From NCBI GenBank assembly GCA_049366815.1, contig JBMNCO010000245.1, positions 1 to 6,313 of the forward strand: a DNA stretch of 6,313 nucleotides, read 5' to 3'. Under the pieces are notes generated by a model. That model had not been told where the DNA came from. It searched no databases and saw only the letters and a program-made list of their open reading frames with translations. Below are positions 6,228-6,313 of the stretch, one piece after another. Position 1 is the first letter of the stretch; every line of letters starts with the position of its first letter. The position numbers were made by a program, and so were the translations under genes. This stretch comes from CAYNYM01 sp049366815 (GTDB lineage Bacteria; Desulfobacterota; DSM-4660; Desulfatiglandales; HGW-15).

Positions 6228-6255
6228 TTGCTCTGTGAAGAGATCTGGGTGTAAA
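6228..6255 (+). promoter_or_regulatory. Weak candidate promoter for the right-edge gene
   Basis: TTGCTC (6228-6233), a 16-nt spacer and TGTAAA (6250-6255) sit about 45 nt before the ATG at 6300. The boxes match the consensus only partly, so this is tentative. Confidence 0.25.
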
Positions 6256-6299
6256 GAAACAATGAAACATCTGCGAACGGCGCGGCAAGGAGACATTCG

Positions 6300-6313
6300 A
6301 TGGAAGGAAAAAG
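6300..6313 (+). CDS. Start of an unidentified gene (cut by the window edge)
   Basis: The ATG at 6300-6302 is preceded by a perfect AAGGAG (6287-6292) with 7 nt spacing, which is the best Shine-Dalgarno arrangement in the window. Only MEGK and part of the next codon are visible, so no function can be proposed. Confidence 0.6.

Noticed and set aside
6043..6313. Plus-strand frame open to the right edge (ATG at 6121)
   Set aside because: No ribosome binding site ahead of 6121, no domain, and a much better start (AAGGAG, 7 nt, ATG at 6300) exists in another frame.

Overview
The window looks like ordinary chromosome of a GC-rich (by eye, high fifties percent GC) Gram-negative bacterium, most likely an anaerobic Desulfobacterota (old deltaproteobacterial) lineage. 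This placement rests on the gene set: an archaeal-type phosphoglycerate mutase relative, an SH3b/coiled-coil/C-terminal anchor envelope protein, a fused Nnr repair enzyme and LarB. It is inference, not a database result. No rRNA, tRNA, CRISPR array, transposase or phage gene was seen.

Layout: (1) Bases 2-1820, plus strand: the C-terminal part of a xylose-isomerase-like TIM-barrel sugar phosphate isomerase/epimerase, overlapping by 26 bp an ApgM-type metalloenzyme; the two are probably translationally coupled. (2) Bases 1811-4300, minus strand: a secreted or anchored SH3b coiled-coil protein whose stop overlaps convergently with the apgM-like stop, and upstream of it the bifunctional NAD(P)H-hydrate epimerase/dehydratase (nnr). 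Between them, 2489-2725 holds no credible gene and perhaps a weak terminator for nnr. (3) Bases 4301-4735: a divergent intergenic control region. It has a sigma70-like promoter for nnr (TTGACA-17-TATGCT, minus), an imperfect inverted-repeat element of about 113 bp, and a sigma70-like promoter for the rightward operon (TTGACG-17-TATGCT, plus). The last is followed by a leader of about 100 nt with mutually exclusive hairpins. (4) Bases 4736-5858, plus: an unrecognised 118-residue helical, histidine-containing protein and larB, the first enzyme of nickel-pincer nucleotide (NPN) cofactor synthesis, closed by an intrinsic terminator at 5873-5905. (5) Bases 5906-6313: a lower-GC stretch with a 39-codon remnant of a flavodoxin/NADPH-dependent FMN reductase-type gene, a strong hairpin, and the first codons of a new gene behind an excellent ribosome binding site at the right edge.

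Functionally, two genes touch nicotinamide chemistry in different ways. Nnr repairs hydrated NAD(P)H. LarB carboxylates and hydrolyses nicotinic acid adenine dinucleotide to start the nickel-pincer cofactor used by lactate racemase-type (LarA) enzymes. They are divergently transcribed from promoters with the same -10 hexamer. LarC, LarE and LarA are not in the window. The most open question is the small gene co-transcribed with larB and the structured leader ahead of it. No wholly new multi-gene system is evident.
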